From: Candidatus Saccharimonadota bacterium
Lineage (GTDB): Bacteria > Patescibacteriota > Saccharimonadia > Saccharimonadales > UBA4665
NCBI GenBank assembly: GCA_029288335.1
Contig: JARIHJ010000034.1
Coordinates: forward strand, 1 to 23,779
DNA: 23,779 nt
Reading direction: 5' to 3'
Positions 7,432 through 14,306 of the stretch are shown in pieces. Position numbers and translations under genes: made by a program. Under the pieces are notes generated by a model. That model ran no database searches, was not told the DNA's origin, and saw only the letters and a program-made list of their open reading frames with translations. How positions within the stretch are numbered: position 1 is the first letter of the stretch; each line of letters begins with the position of its first letter.

Positions 7432-8457
7432 ATGAAAAGCTTATCAAATATTCGGGGCAAGCTAGTTTTTGGACTTGCTTTCGCAATAGCATTACTGGTG
7501 CCATCGCTAGTTTCAGCGGCAAGCGTTACCGGTAGTGGTAACGGCCTCCGGATATCACCCGTTCGCGCTGATTTGACCATCAATCCGGGTTCCAGCCAGG
7601 ACGTGACTATTTATGCCGAAAATGTGACCGATACGGCGGCCGAATTTCAGGTAATTGTCAATGATTTTACCGCTAGCAACAACGAAAATGGCACGCCGGA
7701 TATTATCCTAAATCCGAATCAGTATGCGGCCCAGCACAGCTTGAAGCGCTTTGTCGTCACTCCGCCTGATTTTACTCTGGCGCCACACGAGCAAAAAGCG
7801 GTCAGTGTGAAAATTTCTGTGCCGGCTGGTACCGCTGGCGGCGGCTACTACGGCGTGGTGCGCTTCTTGCCGATCAACGTCGGCAACAGCAGCAAGAGCG
7901 TTAGCGTCGCGGCTAGCGTCGGTACGCTAGTGCTCCTGAAAGTCCCGGGCAACCTTGACGAGAATCTGTCAGTGGCCAGCTTCAACGTTAGCAAAAACGC
8001 TAATAGCGATGGTGGCAGCAGCTGGTTCACTTCTGGCAGCGGCCTATATGCGGTTGTGCGCTTCACTAATAATGGCAACATTCAGGAAGCCCCCTTCGGT
8101 AAAATCGTCCTAAAGGATGGCAATAAAGTCCTAGCCAGCCAGGAGATAAACAACGTTTCGCCTCCCGGTAACGTCCTACCCGGCTCAACCCGCCGCTTCA
8201 GTATACCGCTTAAAGATTTGGGCTGGGGTAAATACACGGTCGAAGGCAACTTTGGCTACGGTACGAGCGGACAGCTCCTCTCTGTTAGTAAAACCTTCTA
8301 CGTCGTGCCGCTGGCGCTGATTATCGCGGCCATCGTCGTCATTATCCTGATAATCTTGGGCATCATCCTGGCCCGCAAAGAGATGCGCCGCCACGATCGC
8401 AAGTTGCTAGCGAAGTTCAGGAATCAATCGTCCGGACCTGGTAAGCGGCGGAGGTAG
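7432..8457 (+). CDS. DUF916 / WxL-interacting-like membrane-anchored surface protein
   Basis: 341 residues from the ATG at 7432. That start is preferred over an upstream in-frame ATG at 7345, because it gives a clean signal peptide (MKSLSNIRGK plus hydrophobic core, cleavage after VSA near 29) and lies downstream of the TATAAT. The ectodomain begins LRISPVRADLTINPGSSQDV and contains a pattern of paired Ig-like strands (VTIYAENVTDTAAEFQV, SVKISVPAGTAGGGYYGVVRF) resembling the N-terminal peptidoglycan-binding domain of DUF916 (WxLIP) proteins. A C-terminal transmembrane helix (about 291-313) is followed by a strongly basic cytoplasmic tail. In Firmicutes such proteins anchor WxL proteins at the wall. 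The two secreted paralogues upstream would be natural clients (inference). Confidence 0.75.
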   Translation: MKSLSNIRGKLVFGLAFAIALLVPSLVSAASVTGSGNGLRISPVRADLTINPGSSQDVTIYAENVTDTAAEFQVIVNDFTASNNENGTPDIILNPNQYAAQHSLKRFVVTPPDFTLAPHEQKAVSVKISVPAGTAGGGYYGVVRFLPINVGNSSKSVSVAASVGTLVLLKVPGNLDENLSVASFNVSKNANSDGGSSWFTSGSGLYAVVRFTNNGNIQEAPFGKIVLKDGNKVLASQEINNVSPPGNVLPGSTRRFSIPLKDLGWGKYTVEGNFGYGTSGQLLSVSKTFYVVPLALIIAAIVVIILIILGIILARKEMRRHDRKLLAKFRNQSSGPGKRRR

Positions 8458-8466
8458 TTTCCTAAA

Positions 8467-9354
8467 ATGCGCCGCCGAAATCTGGCAGTTAAATCGCTGA
8501 CATTAGCGCTAAGTTTAGTGCTGGCTGTCAGCTCTAGCGCCCTGGCGCTTACGCCAATTCCGCCACCAGGGCCGCAACCAAACTCGACCGGCCTGGAAGG
8601 CACGATTTCAGCGCCGCCGCCATCGACCGCACCGACGATCGGGGTACCAAGCAACGGCCAAGTTTTTAGCAATATTCCGATTACCGTCAGCGGTTTGTGT
8701 AGCGCTCAAACTGTTAAAATTTTTGATAATAATATTTTTGTTGGGGCGGCTCAGTGCAGCGGCGGCAGTTATAACTTGCAGGTCGATTTGTTCAGCGGCG
8801 AGAATGACCTGATTGCGCGCGACTACGACGCGCTCGATCAGCAAAGCCCGGACAGTAACACCGTAGTCGTTACTTTTAACGACGCCCAATTTGCTCTCTT
8901 TGGTACGCGGGTAACACTGACTAGCCCGTATGCGCGTAAGGGCGCCGCCCCGGGCGATACGCTAACTTGGCCGATTATTATTAATGGCGGGCTCGGCCCC
9001 TATGCTATCAGTGTCGACTGGGGCGACAACACGCCGCCAGAGCTGCTGTCTGCCAGCAACCCCGGCGAGATCAATATCCATCACGTTTATAACTCAGCAG
9101 GCACATATAGCGTAATTGTCAGGGCAACTGATAAAAATGGCACGGAAGCATTTTTGCAGCTAATTGGTGTCGCTACCGGCAAGGTTAGCGCCAGCACTAG
9201 CTCCACCAAGGCGCCGACGACTATTACGAAAACCGAAATTTTATGGTGGCCGCTCCTGGTTATGCTGGTACTAATAATAGCCGCTTTCTTCCTGGGCGGC
9301 CGTCAAAAGCTGGCCGCTGTTCGTCGCCAAATCGAAAAAAGCCGCAGCGAATAG
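8467..9354 (+). CDS. Membrane-anchored protein with Ig-like and PKD domains
   Basis: 295 residues. Signal peptide (MRRRNLAVK plus Leu/Ala core, cleavage near residue 28), then a Pro-rich spacer. Next is an Ig-like bacterial domain with a Cys pair (residues about 60-140, PSNGQVFSNIPITVSGLC... type), then a PKD domain (about 155-235) recognisable by VDWGDNTPPE and HHVYNSAGTYSVIVRATD. A transmembrane helix (ILWWPLLVMLVLIIAAFFLGG) and a basic cytoplasmic tail follow. The topology matches the preceding gene, and the start is nine bases after that gene's stop. A GGAGG at 8450-8454 lies inside the upstream gene end, so translation is probably coupled in one operon. The likely role is binding or structural at the cell surface, such as glycan or protein contact. 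No enzymatic motif is visible. Confidence 0.78.
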   Translation: MRRRNLAVKSLTLALSLVLAVSSSALALTPIPPPGPQPNSTGLEGTISAPPPSTAPTIGVPSNGQVFSNIPITVSGLCSAQTVKIFDNNIFVGAAQCSGGSYNLQVDLFSGENDLIARDYDALDQQSPDSNTVVVTFNDAQFALFGTRVTLTSPYARKGAAPGDTLTWPIIINGGLGPYAISVDWGDNTPPELLSASNPGEINIHHVYNSAGTYSVIVRATDKNGTEAFLQLIGVATGKVSASTSSTKAPTTITKTEILWWPLLVMLVLIIAAFFLGGRQKLAAVRRQIEKSRSE

Positions 9355-9365
9355 TCGCTCTCTGT

Positions 9366-9371
9366 TAAAAT
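9366..9371 (+). promoter_or_regulatory. Possible -10 box of mnmA
   Basis: TAAAAT lies nine bases before the mnmA ATG, with no Shine-Dalgarno sequence between. If used, the transcript would have a leader of zero to three bases. No convincing -35 was found. Confidence 0.35.
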
Positions 9372-9380
9372 TACTAAGTT

Positions 9381-10523
9381 ATGGAGAAAGTCTACGTAGG
9401 GATGTCTGGCGGCGTCGATTCGTCGGTGACAGCGGCATTGCTGAAAGAGCAGGGCTACGACGTGACGGGCGTCTATATGAAGAATTGGAGCCAGGATTTA
9501 CCGGGTATGAAGTGTCCCTGGCGCGAAGATTACCAGGACGCCAAAAGAGTCGCCGTGCAGCTCGGTATTCCGTTTAAAATGTACGATTTTGAACGCGAAT
9601 ATAGGCAAAAAGTCGTCGATTATATGCTTGCCGAATATCAGGTCGGCCGCACACCAAATCCTGATATTATGTGCAACCAAGAGGTCAAATTTAAATTATT
9701 TCTGGATACTGCACTAGCCGACGGCGCCGACCTGATTGCCACCGGGCATTATGCCAGGATATCGTGTTATGAAAGAGAGGGTCCTGCCGCGATATCTTCT
9801 CCAACCGGGATCACTGACGTTTCGCACGGCCGGAGGCCTCAGATCGCGTCACCCACTGGGTCCGCTGCCAGTTTGCTAGTTGCTAAGAATAAGAACAAAG
9901 ACCAAACCTACTTTTTATACCGAGTAGGCGGCGAAGCCCTGGCGAAGAGCCTGGTGCCAATCGGTGAATTTGCGACCAAAGCCGAGGTACGCAAAATGGC
10001 TAAAAAATTTGGTCTGGCGACGGCCGAAAAGAAAGACAGCCAGGGGATTTGTTTTGTTGGCAAGGTGGGAATCAAGGATTTTTTGCTGCACGAGCTGGGC
10101 GAGCAGCCGCGCGGCGCGATCATCGATCAAAATGGCAAAGTAATCGGCGAGCACGACGGCGCGATTTTCTACACCATCGGCCAGCGCCACGGTTTGGCCG
10201 TTGGTGGCGGTCTGCCATATTACGTCACCGGTAAAGATATAGCAAAAAATGAAATCTACGTCACAACTGATTTACAGGATGGACAGCTATGGCGCCGAGA
10301 CCTCAAAATTACAGACTTGCATTGGATAAATGACCAACCTAAGCCTAATAAAACTTACCAGGTTCGCACTCGTTACCGCGCACCTCTGTTAGCTTGCACT
10401 CTTGACATCGGTGCTAGTAGCGCTGTCGTCAAGACATCTGAAGCTATTCGCGCCGTTACGTCTGGCCAATCCGCCGTTATTTATGACGGCGAAAAGGTTC
10501 TCGGCGGCGGCGTTGTTATTTAG
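9381..10523 (+). CDS. mnmA: tRNA-specific 2-thiouridylase MnmA with in-frame insertion
   Basis: MnmA makes 2-thiouridine at wobble position U34 of Lys, Glu and Gln tRNAs, using ATP and a persulfide sulfur donor. 380 residues. The PP-loop SGGVDSS is at residues 9-15. The first catalytic Cys is Cys98 in NPDIMCNQEVKF, and the second is Cys224 in DSQGICFVGK, as expected for the disulfide mechanism. Also visible are ATGHYAR, KDQTYFLYR, YTIGQRHGLAVGG and the C-terminal barrel. Residues about 130-164 form a Ser/Pro/Gly-rich insertion between GHYAR and NKDQTYF, where E. coli MnmA has only a short loop. The reading frame and all catalytic residues are intact, so it should be functional. The stop overlaps the stop of the convergent minus-strand gene. 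ATG 9381 gives the family-standard N-terminus. Confidence 0.95.
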   Translation: MEKVYVGMSGGVDSSVTAALLKEQGYDVTGVYMKNWSQDLPGMKCPWREDYQDAKRVAVQLGIPFKMYDFEREYRQKVVDYMLAEYQVGRTPNPDIMCNQEVKFKLFLDTALADGADLIATGHYARISCYEREGPAAISSPTGITDVSHGRRPQIASPTGSAASLLVAKNKNKDQTYFLYRVGGEALAKSLVPIGEFATKAEVRKMAKKFGLATAEKKDSQGICFVGKVGIKDFLLHELGEQPRGAIIDQNGKVIGEHDGAIFYTIGQRHGLAVGGGLPYYVTGKDIAKNEIYVTTDLQDGQLWRRDLKITDLHWINDQPKPNKTYQVRTRYRAPLLACTLDIGASSAVVKTSEAIRAVTSGQSAVIYDGEKVLGGGVVI

Positions 10524-11776
10524 CGGGAACCACCGTCGGCTAAAATCTCTGGCTTTCGCCGGAGCTTTTGCAGAAACGGAGCCAATATTATCGCCGTTTG
10601 CTTCACGTTTGCGTGACCTTCCTTTATAGGTAAGTGATGGAAGCGGGCATGCAGGTAGTCACAGACTTTCCGGAATTCATCGCACGAGTGGACCACGTGG
10701 ACAGTGGGGTCTTTACGGGGATCTTCGGCATCTGTGTAATATACATCGGTATTTTCATCAATGATGCCCTTAAACCGTCCCGAACGCACAAGCCTCCATA
10801 TATTGTTATTAAGCGACGCCTTGGCCCGCTTCTCGAGCGTAACCGGATCATCACCAGTTATCGCCATATGCCAAGCGGTTTCGGCGTTTCCGATGATATC
10901 AAGCAAGCCATTCTTTCTCTTGGCATGTTGCCAACCATAAATTAGTTTGCCGACGAACGCCAGCTCCCGGTCTATCGGCACGTGCTTGAAAAGCTTGCCG
11001 ATTTCACCATCAAAACCATCAGCCAAGCTGAAAGGAGACGAGAACATATATATTTTCTCTACCGGTACGCCTAAGTAAGCGGCAAATTCCCAGAGGTCCT
11101 GGCCGCCCATACTGCTGCCGAACAGTATGACAGAGCGAAGGTTGCTCATATCAATCTTTTCTCTTGCTAATCTGGCTTTCTCTTGCGGGGTGGCGTCATA
11201 TTGCGATTCGTTAAAGCCGAGCAGGGGAATGATTCTCGGAAACTCACCTTTTTTAAGGAGGTCCTTCATCTCCGGGACAGTATGCATATCGCCGAAACCG
11301 GGGAAAAAGAAAGCGACTTGTTCGGGCTGGTCGGGAATTTCGCCCGTGGCGGAAATGAGCTCGGGTTCGATACGCGGGTAGCTGCCGTCGAGATATTGTC
11401 GGAAAGCAGAGTTGGCACAAAGCGCCAAGTATGCTAGACCAGCTAGGATGGGCCGCCGGTTAACTTTTATATTTTGCCAGGCGCCTAGCTTTTCGATGGT
11501 GTCGGGGATGGGCGGTGCCACCGGCCAGCTGGCAAAAGGCGAATCAGGAGGTATGGGGTTAGCTGCTAGTTGCTTACCGCGGCTCGCCAGCATTTTGAAT
11601 AAACCCCGCCGGCTAATGCCTTGAGGGTCGGCTTCTTCGGTTGGCAATGTACAACCCATTTCTGTCACTCGGCTGTCTTTGTCGTCAACCGGAATCGGTA
11701 CGCCAGGTAATTGTCGGGCATCCTCCGGGAGGATCCGGCCAACTTCTAATCTGTCGTTAGTCAAACTTTCACTCAT
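10520..11776 (-). CDS. Alpha/beta-hydrolase-like protein
   Basis: 418 residues. The catalytic core resembles an alpha/beta hydrolase: a strand then FFFPGFGDMH (oxyanion-hole type), the nucleophile elbow GSSMGG with Ser222 in a GxSxG context inside VILFGSSMGGQDLWEFA, and a candidate catalytic His388 in KEGHANVKQ. The acid may be one of the Asp residues in YYTDAEDPRKDP. Residues 1-110 are an acidic, Pro-rich N-terminal extension with no signal peptide. A hydrophobic stretch (RRPILAGLAYLALCANSAF, about residues 107-125) could be membrane-associated. The substrate is unknown; esterase, lipase or thioesterase are all possible. The stop overlaps mnmA, and the start ATG at 11776 faces the long gene-free region. 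AAAGG lies about 20 bases upstream, too far for a normal Shine-Dalgarno sequence. Confidence 0.75.
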   Translation of the reverse strand: MSESLTNDRLEVGRILPEDARQLPGVPIPVDDKDSRVTEMGCTLPTEEADPQGISRRGLFKMLASRGKQLAANPIPPDSPFASWPVAPPIPDTIEKLGAWQNIKVNRRPILAGLAYLALCANSAFRQYLDGSYPRIEPELISATGEIPDQPEQVAFFFPGFGDMHTVPEMKDLLKKGEFPRIIPLLGFNESQYDATPQEKARLAREKIDMSNLRSVILFGSSMGGQDLWEFAAYLGVPVEKIYMFSSPFSLADGFDGEIGKLFKHVPIDRELAFVGKLIYGWQHAKRKNGLLDIIGNAETAWHMAITGDDPVTLEKRAKASLNNNIWRLVRSGRFKGIIDENTDVYYTDAEDPRKDPTVHVVHSCDEFRKVCDYLHARFHHLPIKEGHANVKQTAIILAPFLQKLRRKPEILADGGSR

Positions 11777-12024
11777 AGTTTTATTTCAAAGTCGCACCTT
11801 TAGTATGCGCTTTGGCTAGCTTAATGAAAAATTGAAGTCTACTTATAGCAGGCTTACCTAGCTTCACGGTACTCCGAAAATAATACAAAAGCAATAGCCA
11901 TTACTTTTTGTCAACTATATTTTGCCTAGATAGTATGTAGGCCTACTCCCGAGTTAGACTGGCAATAAATGCAGCATATTTTACCACACTACTTAGGTAA
12001 AAAAGTAAGTATATGGTGAAATAG
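11777..12024. other. AT-rich gene-free upstream control region
   Basis: No protein gene or recognisable RNA gene is seen here. The stretch is clearly more AT-rich than its neighbours. It holds one arm and most of the second arm of a 12-bp inverted repeat (11907-11918 and 12021-12032), a 10-bp palindrome GTAGGCCTAC at 11937-11946, and a TTTTACC...GGTAAAA hairpin-type repeat near 11980-12003 just before the promoter. On the minus strand, a weak TTCATT-17-TACTAA promoter for the 10520-11776 gene can be proposed near 11805-11835. Confidence 0.5.
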
Positions 12025-12032
12025 TTGACAAA
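11907..12032. repeat. Spaced 12-bp inverted repeat, right arm containing the -35 box
   Basis: TTTGTCAACTAT at 11907-11918 is the perfect reverse complement of ATAGTTGACAAA at 12021-12032, with 102 bases between. The right arm contains the TTGACA -35 hexamer of the promoter that drives the leader RNA. The left arm places the same hexamer facing the divergent hydrolase gene. It could be a paired operator or divergent promoter elements. Confidence 0.7.
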
Positions 12033-12054
12033 TTATTAATTATGGGTATATAGT
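12025..12054 (+). promoter_or_regulatory. Strong sigma70-type promoter of the structured leader and envelope operon
   Basis: A perfect TTGACA at 12025-12030 is followed by TATATA (12047-12052, spacer 16) overlapping TATAGT (12049-12054, spacer 18). The predicted transcription start is at about 12058-12061, immediately before the structured RNA region. The same arrangement (GACAAATT, then GGTATATnGT) recurs before the gene at 20171. Confidence 0.8.
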
Positions 12055-12059
12055 CCGAA

Positions 12060-12299
12060 CAAACAGCTTGCTAGTTGCATGACGCAGGGAGCAAGAAGGG
12101 GTGGTTCGTACTCATCTCGGTCATGCAACTACGCTCTCCCAACAGAGTGAAAGCGTGATTGCATGAACGACAGCGGATGTCGCCTACCACAGCGGCAGCA
12201 GGTTACCGCGGCCATGCATTCATGCGTCCTAAGTAACTTCCGAAAGGCTCGCAGTCGGTTTCCTTAAACAAATCTCTTAAGCGAGAAGGGAGAGATTGT
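12060..12299 (+). ncRNA. Structured leader RNA with mutually exclusive helices (unclassified)
   Basis: This region, just downstream of the promoter, has no good protein-coding potential but dense helix potential. Helix A:B is 12 perfect pairs, 12072-12083 with 12120-12131. GGGAG (12087-12091) in its loop can pair with CTCCC (12136-12140), forming an H-type pseudoknot. The competing helix B:C pairs 12121-12134 with 12153-12166: 12 Watson-Crick pairs, one G-T wobble and one C-A mismatch. Helix C:D pairs GCATGAA (12161-12167) with TTCATGC (12219-12225) and encloses hairpin CGACA/TGTCG (12168-12182) and GCGG/CCGC (12192-12209). Further on are CCGA/TCGG (12240-12258) and AATCTCT/AGAGATT (12271-12297). 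I cannot match it to tmRNA, RNase P, SRP, 6S or a riboswitch I know. It may be a cis-regulatory leader, an independent small RNA, or both. Confidence 0.6.
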
Positions 12300-12392
12300 A
12301 TGGTCATACCTACGCACGAACAGGATGGATATGGGCTGGGTGAGCGTCGTCTCTTTTACACTCTTAATTTCAAGGAGGTGATATGGGACTAG
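12300..12392 (+). CDS. Predicted 30-residue leader peptide overlapping the operon's first gene
   Basis: The ORF begins at ATG 12300 (MVIPTHEQDGYGLGERRLF...) and ends with TAG at 12390-12392, ten bases inside the next gene in another frame. An AGGGAG Shine-Dalgarno sequence (12287-12292) sits seven bases before the ATG. That sequence overlaps the right arm and loop of the AATCTCT/AGAGATT hairpin (12271-12297), so folding would hide it. Translation of this ORF runs through the strong ribosome-binding site of the 12383 gene. Such an arrangement is typical of translational coupling or attenuation. There is no run of one regulatory amino acid, and it could be fortuitous: a second 18-codon ORF (12325-12381) in another frame also ends just before the start. 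Confidence 0.4.
   Translation: MVIPTHEQDGYGLGERRLFYTLNFKEVIWD
12372..12382 (+). promoter_or_regulatory. Full-length anti-Shine-Dalgarno complement abutting the ATG
   Basis: AAGGAGGTGAT is an uninterrupted 11-base complement of the canonical 16S rRNA 3' tail, ending one base before ATG 12383. The GGAGG core is four bases from the start codon, slightly closer than the usual optimum. It fixes the start and predicts strong ribosome capture, in contrast to the apparently leaderless housekeeping genes nearby. Confidence 0.85.
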
Positions 12393-13306
12393 CACGAGAA
12401 GTTCTATTTTATGGGAGTAGTGTTGCCGCTGCGGGAGCTTTGGTTGTAGCAGCGTGGTCACAGGGAAATAAACCTACGCAACACATTGAAAGTGTGGGCA
12501 AAGACACGGTTAAATATGCCACTTTGTATCCGGGTAAATACTGCGACGTTCGGGTAGGGACACAAGTGGATAAGACGGCGACGGTAATGTCCTGGATTCC
12601 TAGCGTGCCTGTAGCGCCTGGCCTACCCGGCATACCTCTAAAGCTTGGTCCTGTCCACGCGCCGCATGAAACACTGACCGGATTTATGAGCGGCCTTATG
12701 CAGTCTGATGGGTGCTTTGTAGTCAGAAAATCCAGAAAGGTCGAAGTCATCGGTCACACCGCCACCCTCGACTTACCGATAAGTGGCGATCCAGCCACGA
12801 CTGGCTTCGAAGTGATTACCTACCCTGAAAATTACGAAACAATGAAATTTTGGACTGACGGCGGCAACTGGGTAAAGCGGCTGGATGACGCTACGCTTGC
12901 AGGTCTCAACGAACAAGTAGATAAGGAACTAGACGTGCTGCCATTTATGCATCTGGGGGATGGTGCTACGCCGGCGCAAACGCTTATGAAGACAGATCTA
13001 CTGGTAGGCTCACATTATGTGGCAATTGAATGCGGAGAAGCTATGGCAAAAGCAGTCACAGCCAGTCATAACCCTGGCCAAAATGCCGCCACTCAAATGA
13101 TCTATGATCTAAATCTAACCCATGGTGTGAAAGTTACCAGTATAAAAGTCAACCTCACTCCCGACCCTAAACACCCCGGTGTTGCCGACCAATATTCAAC
13201 TAGCTACGAAAAAGACATCAGTAACATTCCGGGCTTAAAAGAGAGCCACCCAGCAGTGCCAGACTGTACCACTCTAGTTAGGTCATTAGGGCACGCGAGT
13301 AGTTAG
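12383..13306 (+). CDS. Membrane-anchored extracellular protein, envelope operon gene 1
   Basis: 307 residues; family not recognised. A short N-terminus and one transmembrane helix (about 7-25) are followed by an extracellular domain. The domain has four cysteines (54, 111, 217, 295), enough for two disulfides, and a Pro-rich loop around 72-92. From about 110 there is a strand-helix pattern: CFVVRKSRKVEVIGHTATLDLPI, then ITYPENYETMKFWTDGGNW, then a helical 200-245 region and strand VTSIKVNLTP. The layout loosely recalls DUF4230 proteins (strand V.V.G...T..LP, then long helix, then strand), but I would not assign that family without a profile search. It is the first gene after the structured leader and has the strongest ribosome-binding site in the region. 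The next ATG is two bases after its stop. Confidence 0.75.
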   Translation: MGLAREVLFYGSSVAAAGALVVAAWSQGNKPTQHIESVGKDTVKYATLYPGKYCDVRVGTQVDKTATVMSWIPSVPVAPGLPGIPLKLGPVHAPHETLTGFMSGLMQSDGCFVVRKSRKVEVIGHTATLDLPISGDPATTGFEVITYPENYETMKFWTDGGNWVKRLDDATLAGLNEQVDKELDVLPFMHLGDGATPAQTLMKTDLLVGSHYVAIECGEAMAKAVTASHNPGQNAATQMIYDLNLTHGVKVTSIKVNLTPDPKHPGVADQYSTSYEKDISNIPGLKESHPAVPDCTTLVRSLGHASS

Positions 13307-13308
13307 TT

Positions 13309-14298
13309 ATGAGTACTCACCCAAACGCGCTAACTCAGGAATTGCCGGCTCTACCAGCCGAGCAGCCGCTAGAGGGTTTCACTGGCTCGGTAGCGACATT
13401 GCCTGGAGTAGAGCACGAAGCTTGGGGTGATGGTACAGCTTCGCTAGCGCCACTTGCTGTCCAGCCTGATTCGACGAGCGCTTTAGAATATTCACCGCCA
13501 ACATACTCGACCTTCTTCTCTCCGCAAACGAGGGAAGTGGAGCCTAAGCGCCCGGTTCTCCAGCAACTCTACGTCGAGGACCCCAAGTATCCGGGCCAGT
13601 GGACGGAAGTCTGGGGTGATTCTGATCTGGACTACTACGACGAAAGCACGCGCCGAGCCGTGACCGATCCGCATACTCTGGCAGCGCTGAACGTCACATT
13701 GAGTTCAGCAACTCCAGCAGCCCCTGCCAATCCGACAGTCTTACCCGGTATGCCTCCAGGCTTGCCGAATATACCATCTCCAGCATCTGGCGACCATTTT
13801 GCAATCGTAGGCGTGCATAACGGTGGCGAATACACTGTCACCTGGGCTGGCCCCGACTCAAATAAACGGCAACATGCCAGCGCAGTTCGGCATGTCAGCG
13901 ATCATATCTCTGAAGTCCACGGAGACGTTGCACCTGATGTTTCACTTGGGGGGCGTGGCGGTCGGCGAGGACGAGCGGTAGAAGTTGATGATGACTTTCA
14001 AGGTGTTGAAGCGGAGGAAGAGCCAAGGTCTCGAGATGCATTACTTAGGCCACCAAAAAGAGGTGGAAAACAAGGAGAAGTTAGAATTCGTGATCTTATT
14101 AGTGTTCGTCGCGTTGCCAACCCTTTTGTAAGGATTGGAGCTATCGTATTGCTGTGGACTGCGGTTTTTGATGGGACGGTCAATCTACTGGAGGACGCGG
14201 GTCACTTAATAGAACATCCTTTACATCCTTCAAAAGCGGCGCAGTTTAGTTTATTGGAACCAATTCACTTGATTCATATAGCTCGGGGGGATGGTTAG
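13309..14298 (+). CDS. Pro/Ala-rich protein with C-terminal transmembrane helix, operon gene 2
   Basis: 329 residues; family not recognised. There is no signal peptide. Residues 1-180 are Pro/Thr/Ser-rich and probably extended, with a QLYVEDPKYPGQWTEVWGD segment. Residues about 165-210 look like a small folded unit (HFAIVGVHNGGEYTVTWAG). A Gly/Arg then Glu/Asp-rich stretch (GGRGGRRGRAVEVDDDF) precedes a basic region, and a single hydrophobic helix lies at about 273-294 (FVRIGAIVLLWTAVFDGTVNLL), with about 35 residues after it. The bulk of the protein is therefore predicted cytoplasmic with a C-terminal anchor. No obvious Shine-Dalgarno sequence precedes the ATG two bases after the upstream stop, so translation is probably by coupling. 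Nine bases separate it from the next gene, with that gene's GGAGGG between. Confidence 0.72.
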   Translation: MSTHPNALTQELPALPAEQPLEGFTGSVATLPGVEHEAWGDGTASLAPLAVQPDSTSALEYSPPTYSTFFSPQTREVEPKRPVLQQLYVEDPKYPGQWTEVWGDSDLDYYDESTRRAVTDPHTLAALNVTLSSATPAAPANPTVLPGMPPGLPNIPSPASGDHFAIVGVHNGGEYTVTWAGPDSNKRQHASAVRHVSDHISEVHGDVAPDVSLGGRGGRRGRAVEVDDDFQGVEAEEEPRSRDALLRPPKRGGKQGEVRIRDLISVRRVANPFVRIGAIVLLWTAVFDGTVNLLEDAGHLIEHPLHPSKAAQFSLLEPIHLIHIARGDG

Positions 14299-14306
14299 GA
14301 GGGACT

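Noticed and set aside
9778..9791. T-box-like AGGGTCCTGCCGCG inside mnmA
   Set aside because: It matches about 11 of 14 positions of the T-box core but lies in mid-gene, in frame, with no specifier hairpin or terminator; treated as chance similarity.
11590..11650. Tat-like SRRGLFK motif near residue 55 of the hydrolase-like protein
   Set aside because: It is far from the N-terminus and is not followed by a hydrophobic signal core.
12072..12131. Integron attC site or recombination hairpin
   Set aside because: The 12-bp stem lacks the GTTRRRY/RYYYAAC core sites and there is no integrase or cassette layout; a leader RNA explains it better.
12325..12381. Second short ORF (18 codons) ending just before gene 1
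   Set aside because: Its ATG has AGG directly adjacent and no properly spaced ribosome-binding site; the 12300 ORF is better supported.
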